Source of the DNA: Bacteroidia bacterium
Lineage (GTDB): Bacteria; Bacteroidota; Bacteroidia; UKL13-3
Length of the DNA: 62,648 bases
Assembly: GCA_014376805.1 (NCBI GenBank)
Contig: JACMQU010000014.1
Coordinates: forward strand, 1-62,648
Direction of reading: 5' to 3'
The position numbers and the translations under genes are program-made. The notes below the pieces were generated by a model. It was given only the letters and a program-made list of their open reading frames with translations, had not been told where the DNA came from and searched no databases. Positions 62,603 through 62,648 of the stretch are shown here, piece by piece; within the stretch, counting starts at the first letter, position 1, and each line of letters begins with the position of its first letter.

Positions 62603-62648
62603 ATAGAAAATTTATAGAAAATATAAACGAAGCTTTTATGTTCGGGAA

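Overview
The window comes from the chromosome of a low-GC member of the Bacteroidota, probably an environmental Chitinophagales/Sphingobacteriales-type bacterium. The signs are a giant surface protein ending in a gliding-motility (type B) type IX secretion domain, a PorP/SprF-family partner, SprB-type repeats, the absence of strong Shine-Dalgarno sites before most genes, and a textbook Bacteroidota promoter (TTTG, 19 nt, TAnnTTTG) before yqgE. Species cannot be named from the sequence.

Layout. 25-1121: tRNA-Asn and a PfkB sugar kinase. 1932-11892: a three-gene surface cassette made of a 2098-residue repeat adhesin, a PorP/SprF outer-membrane protein and an OmpA/PD40-type periplasmic protein that carries two copies of the adhesin's own repeat domain. 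12667-18548: a lipid-modification cluster (DUF1475, DUF1295, a cyclopropane-synthase-like methyltransferase, an FAD amine-oxidase-like enzyme, DUF1365, a second cyclopropane-synthase homologue). 18585-22418 (minus strand): a secreted metallopeptidase and an alpha/beta hydrolase lying among decayed genes (an S41 protease with its middle deleted, a membrane protein and a helix-turn-helix protein). 22723-28313 (minus): GNAT-like acyltransferase, TlpA-like thioredoxin, Maf, a MORN-plus-vWA protein and a GAF histidine kinase.

28755-43065 is an extracellular polysaccharide locus: acetyltransferase and glycosyltransferase on the minus strand, then a plus-strand run of half-size TolC-like protein, Wzz/Wzc-like copolymerase with a degraded kinase domain, Wzx flippase, Wzy polymerase, glycosyltransferases, the remnant of another glycosyltransferase and a tandem pair of duplicated methyltransferases. 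A WecA/MraY-type transferase at 45579 could prime the polymer. 43362-51971 is mostly housekeeping (ilvE, rdgB, pdxH, yqgE, a TatD-like hydrolase, acyl-ACP desaturase, trigger factor, tRNA-Leu). 52940-62468 holds rel/spoT, a dead IS1182-like transposase, a Fur-family regulator, purA, pdxJ and a TPR hybrid histidine kinase.

The most unusual content is the surface cassette. The adhesin's 16 Ig-like units pair as n with n+9, which points to an old block duplication; a cysteine pair is gained or lost as a unit; and the partner protein shares the same domain. The lipid cluster is the second candidate system: its two cyclopropane-synthase homologues differ at catalytic positions, so they probably carry out different steps on a membrane fatty acid. 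Function calls are by reading motifs only; no database search was run.
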